From: Labyrinthula sp. Ha
Taxonomy: Eukaryota > Sar > Bigyra > Labyrinthulida > Labyrinthulaceae
DNA: 64,000 nt
Direction: 5' to 3'
NCBI GenBank assembly: GCA_015227615.1
Contig: JAALGZ010000010.1
Location: forward strand, 496,001-560,000
The position numbers and the translations under genes are program-made. The notes below the pieces were generated by a model that searched no databases, was not told the DNA's origin, and worked only from the letters and a program-made list of their open reading frames with translations. Below, piece after piece: positions 24,851-36,600 of the stretch (positions are counted from its first letter, which is position 1; every line of letters begins with the position of its first letter).

Positions 24851-27520
24851 TTTTTTCAAAATAGGTTGATCCTGAGAAATCTAGTTGGTCAGATATAAAA
24901 AAGCATGTTTCATTTATTTACTTGTCTTTGAACTGGATATCATCGGTATAACGAGATAATTTCAATTCATCCTATTTATATGATAGTATCTTCGTGAAGT
25001 TGTTGCATGTGTGCATGTAAGCTCTAACCACATTCCTGAACAAATAGTGATATTGTTTCTATCAACCATGATCTGAAGTCACATTTCATAAACATATTAA
25101 AAACCATGCAAGGAACTCCAACCTCAATTAGAATGATGCATTCTATTAAGCGCCATGAGTCTATAACCACTAGAGGGTCAAGTCATCGATAGCACTCTCC
25201 TACTGAAAATTCTATTACCGATAGTTTTCCCAGGGAGTCACTGAATTCAAGCCCACCATCAAATAATCTGACACTAGAAAATCTTAGTGCTACGTAAGGG
25301 AACCACTGCCAACTAGAAATAGATTAATTATATTATAGTGTTAATCATCAATGTTCAAGCTGAATAAGTTAAAATACAGTGTACATAGCACAGATTTAAC
25401 ATCCAAAGAAACCTCTTTGATGAGTGTTCAAATTGGAATCAAAATAATTAATATATACTTACTAATGCGCTAACATACATCTAGTAGTCATCGCATTTGC
25501 TAGTTATATCCCAGGTTTAACCTTCACTTGTCTCAAAGGAGACAGTACACCTGCGATCTTCAGGTAAATATCGTACGTGAAGACATAAAAATATTAAGAA
25601 TATTTGTAACATCTTCTCCTTCCTTTCTCATCGGTATTTTATTTCATTTTAACAATAAGAAAATTGTTATTTTCCTTTTCTACATAGATTTCTAGTGAAG
25701 TGATTTTATTTGAAGTGATTCAATATTTTAGGGGTAAATGTGATTGATAAAACCTTCAACTTCATATAATAGACTATAAGTTACTACTCATAGTTGATAA
25801 CGTCCTTAAGTATAGTATTATATAGTGAGGAATAAACCTGTTTCACAAGTTCTATGTACTTCTGTTTTCTAGAGAGGTAGGGCAATGCCTTGTTGACATT
25901 CCATTGATTCTGACTTTAAAATTATCACAAATAGAGGAAATTGCACCGTCAACGCAAAATTAGGAGAAATGGGGAGGCCTAATAAAATAATTAACTAAGA
26001 GCAGTTATTCGATGCTCAATAGCTTTACTCGATAAGGAATTAAAGAATAATTGCAACTCTCTACAAGCATCAATTCAGAAAATACTTTCACCATAAGTGT
26101 CTCTAGAAATAACTTTGTTTAGGTATCTGAGAGATTAATATTCCTTTAGCGAATAAATAAAATCCCTAAGTATGAACTTTTTTCACAACTTCTTATATTA
26201 CATGTGTAAGTAGCGAAAATTTTGCTACCACATTGTTTAGAGTAATGTTGAGTCTAGCTGCAGGTTATTAACATATGTAAACCAAATATAGCTAGCACTC
26301 ATGTTTCAACAATAACAAAAAGTATTGGTTTGACTTAGTTTTCTTTAGTAAATATATGTATTAAATTAGCTACCAATTCAAATCATAGTTATTCAGGAAG
26401 TCTGCTACGAAATATACAATTACTAGCGTTTTAATGTATATTGGGCTTTTCTTATTACTAGATTCTAATGTTTTTCATTTGTGTGAAGAGCAGAAGTATT
26501 CCCGCACTACACAACAACTTGTACTTTTAATTGCTTCTAAAAAAACATTAGGGGAGGGCATAATTTGGTTCAAATAAGGTGCTGAGCCGAGGAATTCTCT
26601 AGTCTATCTAAAGGTCGTACAGCTTCAGGATGATCAAACATAAGACTAGATAATTTCTTAGAGGTCAGTAAATAAATCTAAGTGATCACCTTGTCCTCAG
26701 CTATGGATATTAACAATGAGACATCATAGGTAAATGGAGAAACGTGGTACTTCTTACCCTGGGCCTATTCATTATTATGTCTCTCTTTCTTTTGTTTCTG
26801 GGGCACTGTGTTGAGTCAAAGATGGTTCAGCTACACAATCTAAACAAAGTAAAAAGAGAAAAATATATCCTTACCAGAGGCTTATTGCTTCTTACTACAT
26901 CCAGTGGTTTACATTTAAGTTATTTGGCTTATTTATTACAAAGTCATTTGACAGGGCTCTGTTTCTTGGTTTTCGTAGCCTGACTCAAAAGACGGTCTAT
27001 TCAAAACTACAAAACTACTATCTTCAAAGCCATTAAAAAGCTAAACGTAGACCTAATATAATTTTTAAACTTTATTCTTTTCTCTTAATAACAGACAACA
27101 AAGTATTTACTCTCGAACTAAGGTAAAGCCATGAGAATTACCAAAGTGAGACTTCATATGCATTAAAAGTAAACTAAGACGACTAAGTACTTTCAAACTA
27201 GTTGTTCACTTTAGGTAAATTTATTCTAAAGTCTTGACTTCATAGAAAACCTGCTAAATATCCATAGTTTTATAAACTTTATTGTCTTAAACTAAATTCT
27301 TTCCATTAAGAAATAATCGGTTCCCAAAATTATATAAATAATAATAATTTATCATTATCAAAATCTGTATTTTTCATCAAAATGTAAAACAAATATTATT
27401 GGTCAGATATATATTTAGATTCAACCAATCATATTCTATTTTAACTGTTCCTGTTCCAAATAAAAAGAAAAAACAACATTGAACCAGAACAAACTGTTCT
27501 AACAAGAAAACGTAACCAAA
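24851..27520. other. Gene-free stretch
   Basis: About 2.7 kb without a supported gene. A plus-strand frame at 26,744-26,983 is hydrophobic but has no exon partners or family resemblance. The last 200 bases should hold the promoter of the armadillo gene. Confidence 0.5.
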
Positions 27521-28942
27521 ATGAGCAGTGAAGATGAAATTCAGATAGATTTTTATAAAGTTGATAAAGTTATTCAAGATATGAGAGCTGCGTATCATTT
27601 TTTTCTTCATATTCACCCCTTAGAGAACATAACAAGACAGTCCAAGAGAACGGATGCCGGGAAATTTGGAAGCTTGGTCAAACAAATATATATGGAAAAC
27701 ATCTTTTAGATAGGGGGGTTGGATTAGTTTTAATTAAAGCTATGGAAAACTTTCCAAATGATAAGTTTGTTCTTCTCCTAGCAATCGCCTCGATTAAATC
27801 CCTCAAAGGAAATTTGTACACATTCAATGAACAAGTTCAATTTTTACCTTAAATTTACATATTAGGGAATTGGAGATAAAGTAATGACAGCAATGAGAAC
27901 TTTTCCAAAAAGTAAGTCGATTCAAGAATACGGATGTCTTGCTTTGAGAACCCTTGTAACCTCAAGACCAAATTCCGAGAAGCTAATGAAAAGAAATATA
28001 TGTCAATTGATCCTCAGTACTTTTAAGAACCTTCCATCAGATCCTAAAGTAACTCGTGCAGCTTGTGGAGCTGTTTTTTCTTTGGCATTACTTGAAGAAA
28101 ACAGAACTCGTTTGTTTGATGAAGGTCTGATTCACGCACTTCTACTAGCAATGCAGAATCATTTAGGTGTGGAAAAAGTACAAGAATATTGTGTAGGAAC
28201 AATTTGGACACTTGTATTTTTAGCTTTATGGTTTACATTTAGGGTTATAGTTTTGCAATGGTAAGATTAAACGCAGTACGTCTAATTGTAGCTGCATGTG
28301 AAAGACATCAAAATAATCAAAGAATTGCAGAGTATGCTTGTGGTGCATTCAAAGGATTTACGGATTTACCAATGAATGCACAGATTCTTATTGACGAGGA
28401 TGGACCAGCTTGTCTTACAAAGATCATTGATCTTCATTTAACAAATTCAGGACTTGTTTCTGTTGGTAAATTTCTTTCTTCTCTTTTAATATTCAGCTTT
28501 AACTGCACTTTGGAGTTTATCAATTCATCAAGATTCTAAAGTTGAGCTAATTAATCGCGGATGTGGAGATTTCTTACTTAATCTTCTTCGCGACAAACAT
28601 CGCGCTTATCAACCTGGTTATGATAAAGTTTTAGCCAATATATATGGGATTCTAACTTCACTTGGGAAATCCAGAGACGCAGCCGGTTCTTTGATTGATA
28701 ATGGAGCAATTGCAAAAATTGCGGATTCTGCGCAAATGCTTATTAGTAATGAGAATGTAGTTCTTCGAGCTCTTAGTGCAATTGCGAATCTTGGGTACGT
28801 GGAAGATGAAAATAAAGAAACATTGAGAAGCCCAAATTGCCAGCGATTTATTCAATCTGCACTTGATTCGTTTCCAGAGAATAGAAAAGTTCTTAGCAAA
28901 ACTGGATTTATAAAAGAACTTATTGAAAGAGCAACTTCATAA
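27521..28942 (+). CDS. Armadillo-repeat protein
   Basis: Five exons, with introns at 27,592-27,623, 27,836-27,866, 28,214-28,242 and 28,466-28,496 (32, 31, 29 and 31 bases, GT...AG), give 432 residues. The protein is built of helical armadillo repeats. Seen units include HNKTVQENGCREIWKLG, IQEYGCLALRTLV, KVTRAACGAVFSLAL, QRIAEYACGAFKGF and VVLRALSAIANLG, spaced about 40-45 residues apart, several with the repeat's typical Cys/Gly-Ala-Leu core. Such proteins are scaffolds for protein binding; the partner is unknown, and it need not be importin or catenin. ATG at 27,521 follows a short AT-rich leader. Its stop is 56 bases from the end of the convergent hydratase gene. Confidence 0.85.
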
Positions 28943-28998
28943 ATATTACCAAGTAAATTTTTCTTGTGTTCATTCTTAATAAATAAAGGGTTCTCATT

Positions 28999-29775
28999 TT
29001 ATAATTTCCCAGTCCATTTTGGTGCTCTTTTCTCAATAAACGCTCTTGGACCTTCTTTATAATCCTCAGTAGTAGATAAATATTTCATTCCTTCTGCACT
29101 CTTTTTCCAACCAACTTTTTCCTGGTCATACTTCAAAGTTTCGTGTACAATTTTCCTTGCTTCAAAAACTGCTAATGGAGCATTTACTTCAACTCTCTTT
29201 GCAAGTTTTAATGCAGCTTCTAAACTTTTTCCTTCTTCACATAATACATTTACCATTCCAAAATTATACGCTCTTTCAGCGCTAATCCTATCTCCAGTTA
29301 AAATTACTTCCATCGCAATATTTTCTGGAATTTTCTTTGGTAAACGAAATAATCCTCCAGCTGCAGCAACTAAAGATCTTTTTACTTCTGGAAGTCCAAA
29401 TTGACTTTTTTTTGAAGCAACAACTAAATCACATGCAAGAACAATTTCACAGCCTCCTGCTAAAGCATACCCATCAACAGCTGCTATAAGAATCTTCTTC
29501 CTTGGATAGTGTACAAGTCCTGCAAACCCACCTTTTTTTGTCATAATATTTTTTCCTTCACTGATAGATTTTAAATCTGCTCCTGCACAAAAAGTTGTCG
29601 GATGAGAAGAAGTGATTATTCCGATCCAAAGGTTTTGATCCGCTTCAAACTTGTCGAGAAGAGCTTCCATTCTCTCGGAAACTTCTGCGCTTATTGCGTT
29701 TCGTGCAGGTTTACGATTTAGTGTGAATATAGCTATATGCCCTTGGGTTTCAAATTTTACAACTTCTTCACTCAT
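28999..29775 (-). CDS. Enoyl-CoA hydratase / crotonase family protein
   Basis: A single-exon frame of 258 residues, the normal crotonase length. The oxyanion-hole segments are visible (FCAGADLKSI and GYALAGGCEI), with GGCEIVLACD carrying the first catalytic Glu and FGLPEVKRSLVAAAGG carrying the second. The closing segment RAFIEKRAPKW is also typical. The enzyme would hydrate trans-2-enoyl-CoA during beta-oxidation or act on a related acyl-CoA. The PEVKRSLVAAAGG segment is like that in several crotonases of uncertain substrate. The C-terminus is GKL, a weak match to a peroxisomal type-1 signal, so peroxisome or cytosol are both possible. There is no mitochondrial presequence. Together with the peroxisome-like acyltransferase 6.5 kb away it fits fatty-acid breakdown, but the two are not co-transcribed. 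Confidence 0.92.
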   Translation of the reverse strand: MSEEVVKFETQGHIAIFTLNRKPARNAISAEVSERMEALLDKFEADQNLWIGIITSSHPTTFCAGADLKSISEGKNIMTKKGGFAGLVHYPRKKILIAAVDGYALAGGCEIVLACDLVVASKKSQFGLPEVKRSLVAAAGGLFRLPKKIPENIAMEVILTGDRISAERAYNFGMVNVLCEEGKSLEAALKLAKRVEVNAPLAVFEARKIVHETLKYDQEKVGWKKSAEGMKYLSTTEDYKEGPRAFIEKRAPKWTGKL

Positions 29776-30064
29776 ATTTTCTTTTGTATTTAAATTTTGG
29801 ATATTTTTTTTTGTTCGTTTAGTGTTTCCGAATTTCTATTTCCGATCCTTATTTAATTTTGGGCAAAATGATGAAATCGAGAACCAAAAAGGAGTTCTCG
29901 GGAATTTAACCAAGTTAGAACAAGAATAATGGAAAAAGTATAAAAGAGATTGTTATCAAGTATTGATTGGCGGTTTTGTATGAAAGGGGCATCAATGCTC
30001 TATGTTTATTTGATAAAGAGTTAGTTTGCAGTATTGCACCCCATCTCATGGGACTTGAGACTAT

Positions 30065-30615
30065 TGAGGTTTTTCGTCTACTTGATACAAACTAATTCCA
30101 GTCGACGTGGCCACACTTGTGTTAAAAATATAATAATATCTTGCTGCAGTTAATATAGATGCAGTAAATAACTCGAGGATAAAAGAACAATAGATTTCTT
30201 CTTAAATTTTGCACAATTAATTAACTACTAAACGGTTATAGCATATTTTGTACTTTTTCACGGAATATTAGTAGTATTCCAATACCATTATATACAAATT
30301 CTTCTTGTTCCGGTAAATTCCATTATAAATATCGTTGTAAGCCTTCCTAGATATGTCGTTATTTGCAAAATAATAAAAAAGTTATTGGAACACAGTATCG
30401 AAATTGCGAACCTTTGATTTCCCCATAAATCACGTTAATGTAAAGTTTTCCACGTTAAATTCCAGGGATATTTTACATTGGAACTGCGTGATATCATGAG
30501 TTAGCACGCAATAAGAGCCTCAAAATATCCATCATATATATCATTCCCTAGTAACCCCTAGAAAAGTTTAAGAGCATAAAAAGAATATAACAACCAGCTA
30601 ACTGCTGCCTGAACA
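30065..30615 (-). repeat. 3' LTR of the young Gypsy element
   Basis: 551-bp copy of the right-hand LTR, with about four substitutions by eye. The polyprotein stop lies 59 bases upstream of it in element orientation. Confidence 0.92.
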
Positions 30616-30626
30616 CCGCCCTCCAT
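30616..30626 (-). promoter_or_regulatory. Polypurine tract of the young Gypsy element
   Basis: In element orientation the 11 bases directly before the 3' LTR read TGGAGGGCGG-like purines (GGAGGGCGG against TGTTCAGG). Such a tract primes plus-strand DNA synthesis and supports the LTR boundary. Confidence 0.6.
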
Positions 30627-30674
30627 GCTCGTAACTATATCATATCTCACGCTAGTTTATCCTTCCCACTAGCT

Positions 30675-33600
30675 TTATAATGTCAGGTCGATCCCCACCG
30701 TAGTCCAATTTCTTCTTAGGTTATTGTTTCTTCCAAATAATTCAACTTTCTTCGTATCAGAAGTGAATAAATCATCAATTAGATCATAAAACTCCACGGG
30801 TTTTTCAGAGTTACCTCGCTTCAAACCAAATAAACATTCTGGACCAATATATCTCCTTAACATTTTTCTCGGTAGTTCCCCTTTTACAGAAATTAAGCAT
30901 TCTTCCACACAACTTCCTACTACGGTACCCAACGTTGTGGCAACTTTCCCTGATTTACTTGTTTTTATCCACAGTAATCTACCTAAAAACGTCAAGTGAT
31001 TGTTTTCTAACATCTTTAAAGCCACATGTCTTTTCTTTCGTAAAGTCCATATAAAAAATAGAGTATTCTCACCAAAAGCTTGTAAATCCAAATTCATTAA
31101 TTTCTCATCTTCGAGTGTTTTGTACACAATTCTAGGACCTCTTGTTGGATTGTCGCCAAACACTTTATATGGCGGATCTATGACAACCACATCACTAGAA
31201 ATATTCTTCTTAGCTAAATATTCAAATACATCCATCTTTAAAGCTCTTGAACCAAAAGGTTTCTTCCATAAATAGCAAATAAAGTTCAACTTAAAGTCCT
31301 CCACTTTCGCTAAATTAGTAGTTCGAGAGAACTCCATCTTCATTTCAGAATCCATCACTGGCAAATTATCTGTAACTTTAACTAATTCATTCAGGGTCTT
31401 TAATCTATCACGAATAGTAGCGTGTCTTGCTTGTACGTTAACAACTAGATTATTCACTCTCAATATCAACTCCTCAAGAGAACCACTCCATTGTGGATAA
31501 GCATCCCACTTCATATTCCTTTCTTTACATTCAACAGCATATTTCTTCATTTTCATTAAACCTTCTACAGTGGTCACATTAAATGTAACCTTCAGATGTT
31601 TGCTTGTATTTTTATTAGCATTGTGCATCTTCGCATACCTCCACCTAGTAAAAATAGCCCTTTTCTTTCTCGCTTGCAAAGTCATGGACATCTTTAATTT
31701 AATATAATTTCCACCAGCATTCTTGATGTTATCATTTCTTACCTTCAAAATGTCTATCCTTAAACCATGGTATTCTTCTAAACTCTGTTTCATCAACATT
31801 CGCTGCAATTTGGTGTAAACTTGCTGCTTATTCTTTCCAGGTATATATTCTCTTATCTTCTGAAAGTCTCCCATTCCAAAACTCATGATAACTAAACGCA
31901 ACGTTTGCTCTTCAAATAAACTCCAATTGTTCTGAAACCAATTTCCGGACGAGTCTATTATAATTTTTGCTTCAAACTTTTTCGCTAAATCAGATATATC
32001 CAAACTTTCCTGGATCTTTGAAATATGGCCTGCAAAATAAGGACTTTCAGGATACAAGATCTTTAAGTATTCCAAGCATTCAATCTTCAACGTATTTACA
32101 TCATCCTTCAAAAAATCAACTACTAACTTTGGGATATCCTCCATCATAATAGTTATAGGCTCCCATGTGTTGTAAGCCTCTGAGAATCCTTTCCACTGTA
32201 TATTGAACTTGAACTCACCTTCCTTTGTCTTCTTTAGATCACAAATTCTTTCCACTCCTAACTTACCTCGATCCATTATATACACAGCTCGGGTTGAAGC
32301 ATTAGGAATAAACGCACTAGGTGCAAAGGGAATCATCAAGCAAGAATGGCGTGTTCTTTTCTGTCCATAAAGATCTTCAACAACATAAAGATGCTCCGAA
32401 ATAATCTCTTTTACTTGAAAAGGACCAGTCCACTTCGGTTTACTTTTATCTTTATTTTTAGAACCCATACCTTTTTCTGACAGTAAAATGTATTCCCCAG
32501 GATGAAATCGAATGGGATGTGTCTTGCGATTCTTACGTAAATTACTCTTCTTTCTATATTCATAACCTTTGGAAAAAGCTTCTCGTTGATACTGTTCAAT
32601 ATTGACTACCAACTTATTAGATTCTTCTCGCAATCTACCTAAATCACGCTTCGTTATATCCATAAATCCCTCTCCTAAAATAGCATGCTGTGTTTTTATA
32701 CCATGTAGCAGTTGAAATGGCGTAAACTTTTCAGGACCTCTACAAGTTAAAGGTGTAGAATTCATAAATCCTTGAATCATGTGTATCAACTTAGGCCATT
32801 CATTACTTCCTAAACCAAATTCTGATACTAAAGATCGCATATTCCGAAGAATATTACGATTTTGGACCTCCACGGTTCCAGCAGTTTGAGAAACATATGC
32901 TGCTGTCATCTTGTGTGATCCACCACTCTGAATTATGAACTTTTTAACCACAGTATTGACAAAATGGCTTCCTTGATCACTCACTAATAAGAACTTAGGA
33001 CCCAGTTGAAAGCTTGCATGAAATTTCCATAACCCTTCTAAAACTGCATTAGCGTCAATCACTGATGTAAAAGATAAGGAAGTTATCCTCGTTAAACTAT
33101 CTATTATAGTTAAAATCCACCCACAAGAGTTCACGTACAAAAAGTCTGTGTAAATTATATCTCTTGCTCTGGCTCCAAACTCAGTGATATTAAGAGGTCG
33201 TTTAACAATCAAACTTCTCCTTTGACAATGTAAGCACTGCTTTCTCATCCGGTCCATCGTATCTTCAAGGCACTTATTTAATCCATCTTGAACTATATAA
33301 TTATCCTTCAAAAACTTTAATTCATTCTTTCTAGCACCATGATTATAAATTGAATGAGCATGAAAAATCGCGGGAGGTAGTAAAGACTGAGTTAAAACAA
33401 TCTTTCTATCTTTCTTCATAACTTCTTTAATATTTGGAAAATCACGTTGTTGCATCTTAAAAATAAATACCTGATCCATTTCCCCCCAAGATGCTGCAAC
33501 TGGAGCATTGAGAGACGGATGTCTTCTTGAAACATGATATGTATCTACTTCTTTCCAATAAGACTCTTCATCAATTTTATTAAATTCATATAAATTAAAT

Positions 33601-36600
33601 AAATCATCTTGACTAAAAGTTAACATCTTTCCTTCATTGTTCAACGGGTTCAGCCATCTGCTTAAACAATCCGCAGGTACGTTTTTTGCGCCATCCATAT
33701 GGTATACTTTTAATCCAATTTTCATGAAATCAATGGACCATCGTCCTAACCGCGAAGCATAGGCTTTTATCTTCACGTTACCTGGCATAAGCACTCCTAC
33801 CAAATTTTTATGGTCAGTGAATAATATAGTTTCTGCTGCGTTAAATAGTAGTAAATACGGATATTTCTTTAATCCAGCAACCACAGGGTAAAGTTCCTTG
33901 CAACTTATGTGCCAATTGAAACTTGAATTCCTAAACACCCCACTTGTTAACGCAACTATCTTGTATTTGCTTTTAAGAGGATCTTCATAATCAACCTTGT
34001 CATCCGTTTGTGCTAGAAATAAACTCCAAAATTCTTCTGAAGCATCACAAAAGATGAATATATTCTTGTTATGATCATAATGAGCTAAAGTAGTTTGTAA
34101 CGATTTCTTAAGTGCATCCTTTAAAAGCGAGAAACTGCTTTCTAATTCATCATTCCATATCAGAGGAATACGTTTTCTTTCCAACACCTTCAGCTTCCCT
34201 GTAATATTATAGTTTCCAGTCACTAATTTCCTAATCTTCGCAAACCCAGGAATAACACTACACAAAAAGTTTGCGGTGTAAATGAATTGTGCCAACTCGT
34301 GCAAAAACTTGGGCTTGGCTCTGTTTAAAAGTTCTTCAGCATAAGTACTTGAAAAAGAATATCCATAAGAATTCACTTTTCTTCCACAAAATTCAGCCTC
34401 TGTATTTAGCAGCACGCATTTATCGATGTTTATTCTCAAATTCACTTCTTCTATTCTTCTCAAATACTTCTTTAAAATAACATACATCTCCTCATGACTA
34501 TTAGCGAATAACACCGTGTCATCAATCCATTGCATAGAAGATTGTGGCCAAAGTCCACACTTATTTAAAACTTGATCAATCTGACGCATCGAGAATAAAG
34601 ATGGCGTGTTACTCCATCCTTGCGGAGCACCGCAGAATGAATATGCTACTCCCCATGGAGTAGTAAAGGTGAAAAGTTTTCCAGTATTTTCTTCACATGG
34701 CAGATAATCAAATCCACTTAATAAGTCAAAAGATGAAAATAAAGTTTTTCCACGTGCTCTTGATAGTTGTAAATCCAAACGTGGCAATGAATTGCTCACC
34801 TTTTGAGTAATACGATTCAAAGGTCTAAAATCGACCACTAGTCTGAATCGTTTTGGTCCTTTTTTCGGGACCACTAATACCGCCATGGCGGTTGTTGGGT
34901 TCTCATTAACCCTAATTATACCAGCTTTCAGCATCTGGTCTATTCTTTTCACTAGAAACTTCTCTTGTTCAAAACCCAACGCATGTTGGTTTAACACTCC
35001 TACCTGTTTTCCAGGTAATAAATCACATCTAATCGGAGTTAAAGAGGATAGTTTTGTGGGGGAGTCACCATCCCCAAAAGCCCTAACATGGGATATAAAT
35101 AACCTCTGAAACTTATCTCTTATCATCGGCGAATCCTTGAACATCTCCAACTTCATATTCCTGAACATAACCTTGATCTTGCTCTCCATGGTCTTACGAT
35201 CCTCCTCATGTGACTTCTCCAAGTTAGCACCCACATCAATATTCTCAATGTCGAAGTCTTCATCCTCCTCTTCCTCATCTTCGCTAAATACAACTGGATC
35301 GCTTTTTCCCAACTCGTTTGGCGTGTGAACTTTATTGACCTCCTGTACATCATTTCTCCCTTGCAAAAACACTGGTTCCATATAACTTGGACCTACCACC
35401 TTTTCCCTATAAACATCCAAACCTAATGAAGCTATTCTCACCTTCCTGGTAATATGTTTCGTTTTCCTCATAACTTCATAGAACCAATCATCCAATACCT
35501 CCAATCTTGCTTCCGGCTTCGTGCTCGATACCTTTCTCCCTTCAATTCGCACAGTCTTTTCCAAAGCAGATATAGGATCTAATCGATACTTCATCAACAC
35601 GTCATTTCCAATAATAAGGTTATCCCAGTTGTCATAGTTCACAATCATCACTTCAACATTCTCGAAAATATAATCCACTTTATTCGAATCTTTACTAAGA
35701 TATACTCTCACCTCCGGTATTTTTGCCACTTCCCAAACTAAGTACAACTTCCCTCCTGCAGCTACAACTTTCATCGGCTTTCTCAACTTGGTGATTTCCG
35801 TACAATACTGTCGCATCCTTCCATTCACCGCGCTACGGAATGCTCCACTATCTAACAAAGCCATGATAAAATCGCCTCCTTCTTTCAACCTGGTTCGAAC
35901 TTCACAATTAGTATTCAACTGACTGAAATCAACTACTTTGCTGTCCTGCTTCCTGAGAGTTCTAAATGGTATCATCAGTTCTCCATCCTCCTTCAGCCCC
36001 TTATTTTCATATAACATATCTTCCGTAGATATGGACATTTCTTCATGGGACCCTTGGCTTTCAATTACTGATTCATCTGCTACCGATTTTGCATCTTGTT
36101 TCACTTTCTTCACATCTTTCTTCCACTTCTTTCTTCTCTCGATATAGTTCTTCCACTCCTGATTTAACGTATCTTCACTCGGTCGATTGGCTCTTGGCTC
36201 ATTAGCCCTTCTACATCTAGAAGAATGATGTCCAAAGCGAAAACAATGGTTGCACAAAAACTTTTCCAAATACACAGTCTTTAGTTCCTTAACTGGAACT
36301 ACATCTTTAGGCTGCATCATCTTGACTTTCGTCTCCATCTTCAGAAATGCTTTCGCCCTATTCAACATGTGTTCAGGCGGTATGCTCTTGATAATGTATT
36401 CCTTCAATTTCCTCCTATCGCTTTCTCTTAACGCTGGTTGATTCTCAACATCCGCTGGTCTCACCCATATGTGTTCAGGGAGCAGACTAATAATAGCCTT
36501 CGCTATATTTTTCGGCTTCTTATCTGTTCCTCTAGGTAATCTTTCCAATAATTCTTTGACCTTGCTAAATAGAACTTCAACTGCCTCTTCTTCTCTCACA

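Noticed and set aside
26744-26983. Hydrophobic 79-residue plus-strand frame that could be a small membrane protein
   Set aside because: No start context, exon partners or family similarity; AT-rich random DNA readily gives hydrophobic frames.
30678-31283. The methyltransferase as a host gene read into from the element
   Set aside because: It is in the same uninterrupted frame, lies between the LTRs, and the same fusion occurs in two other copies.
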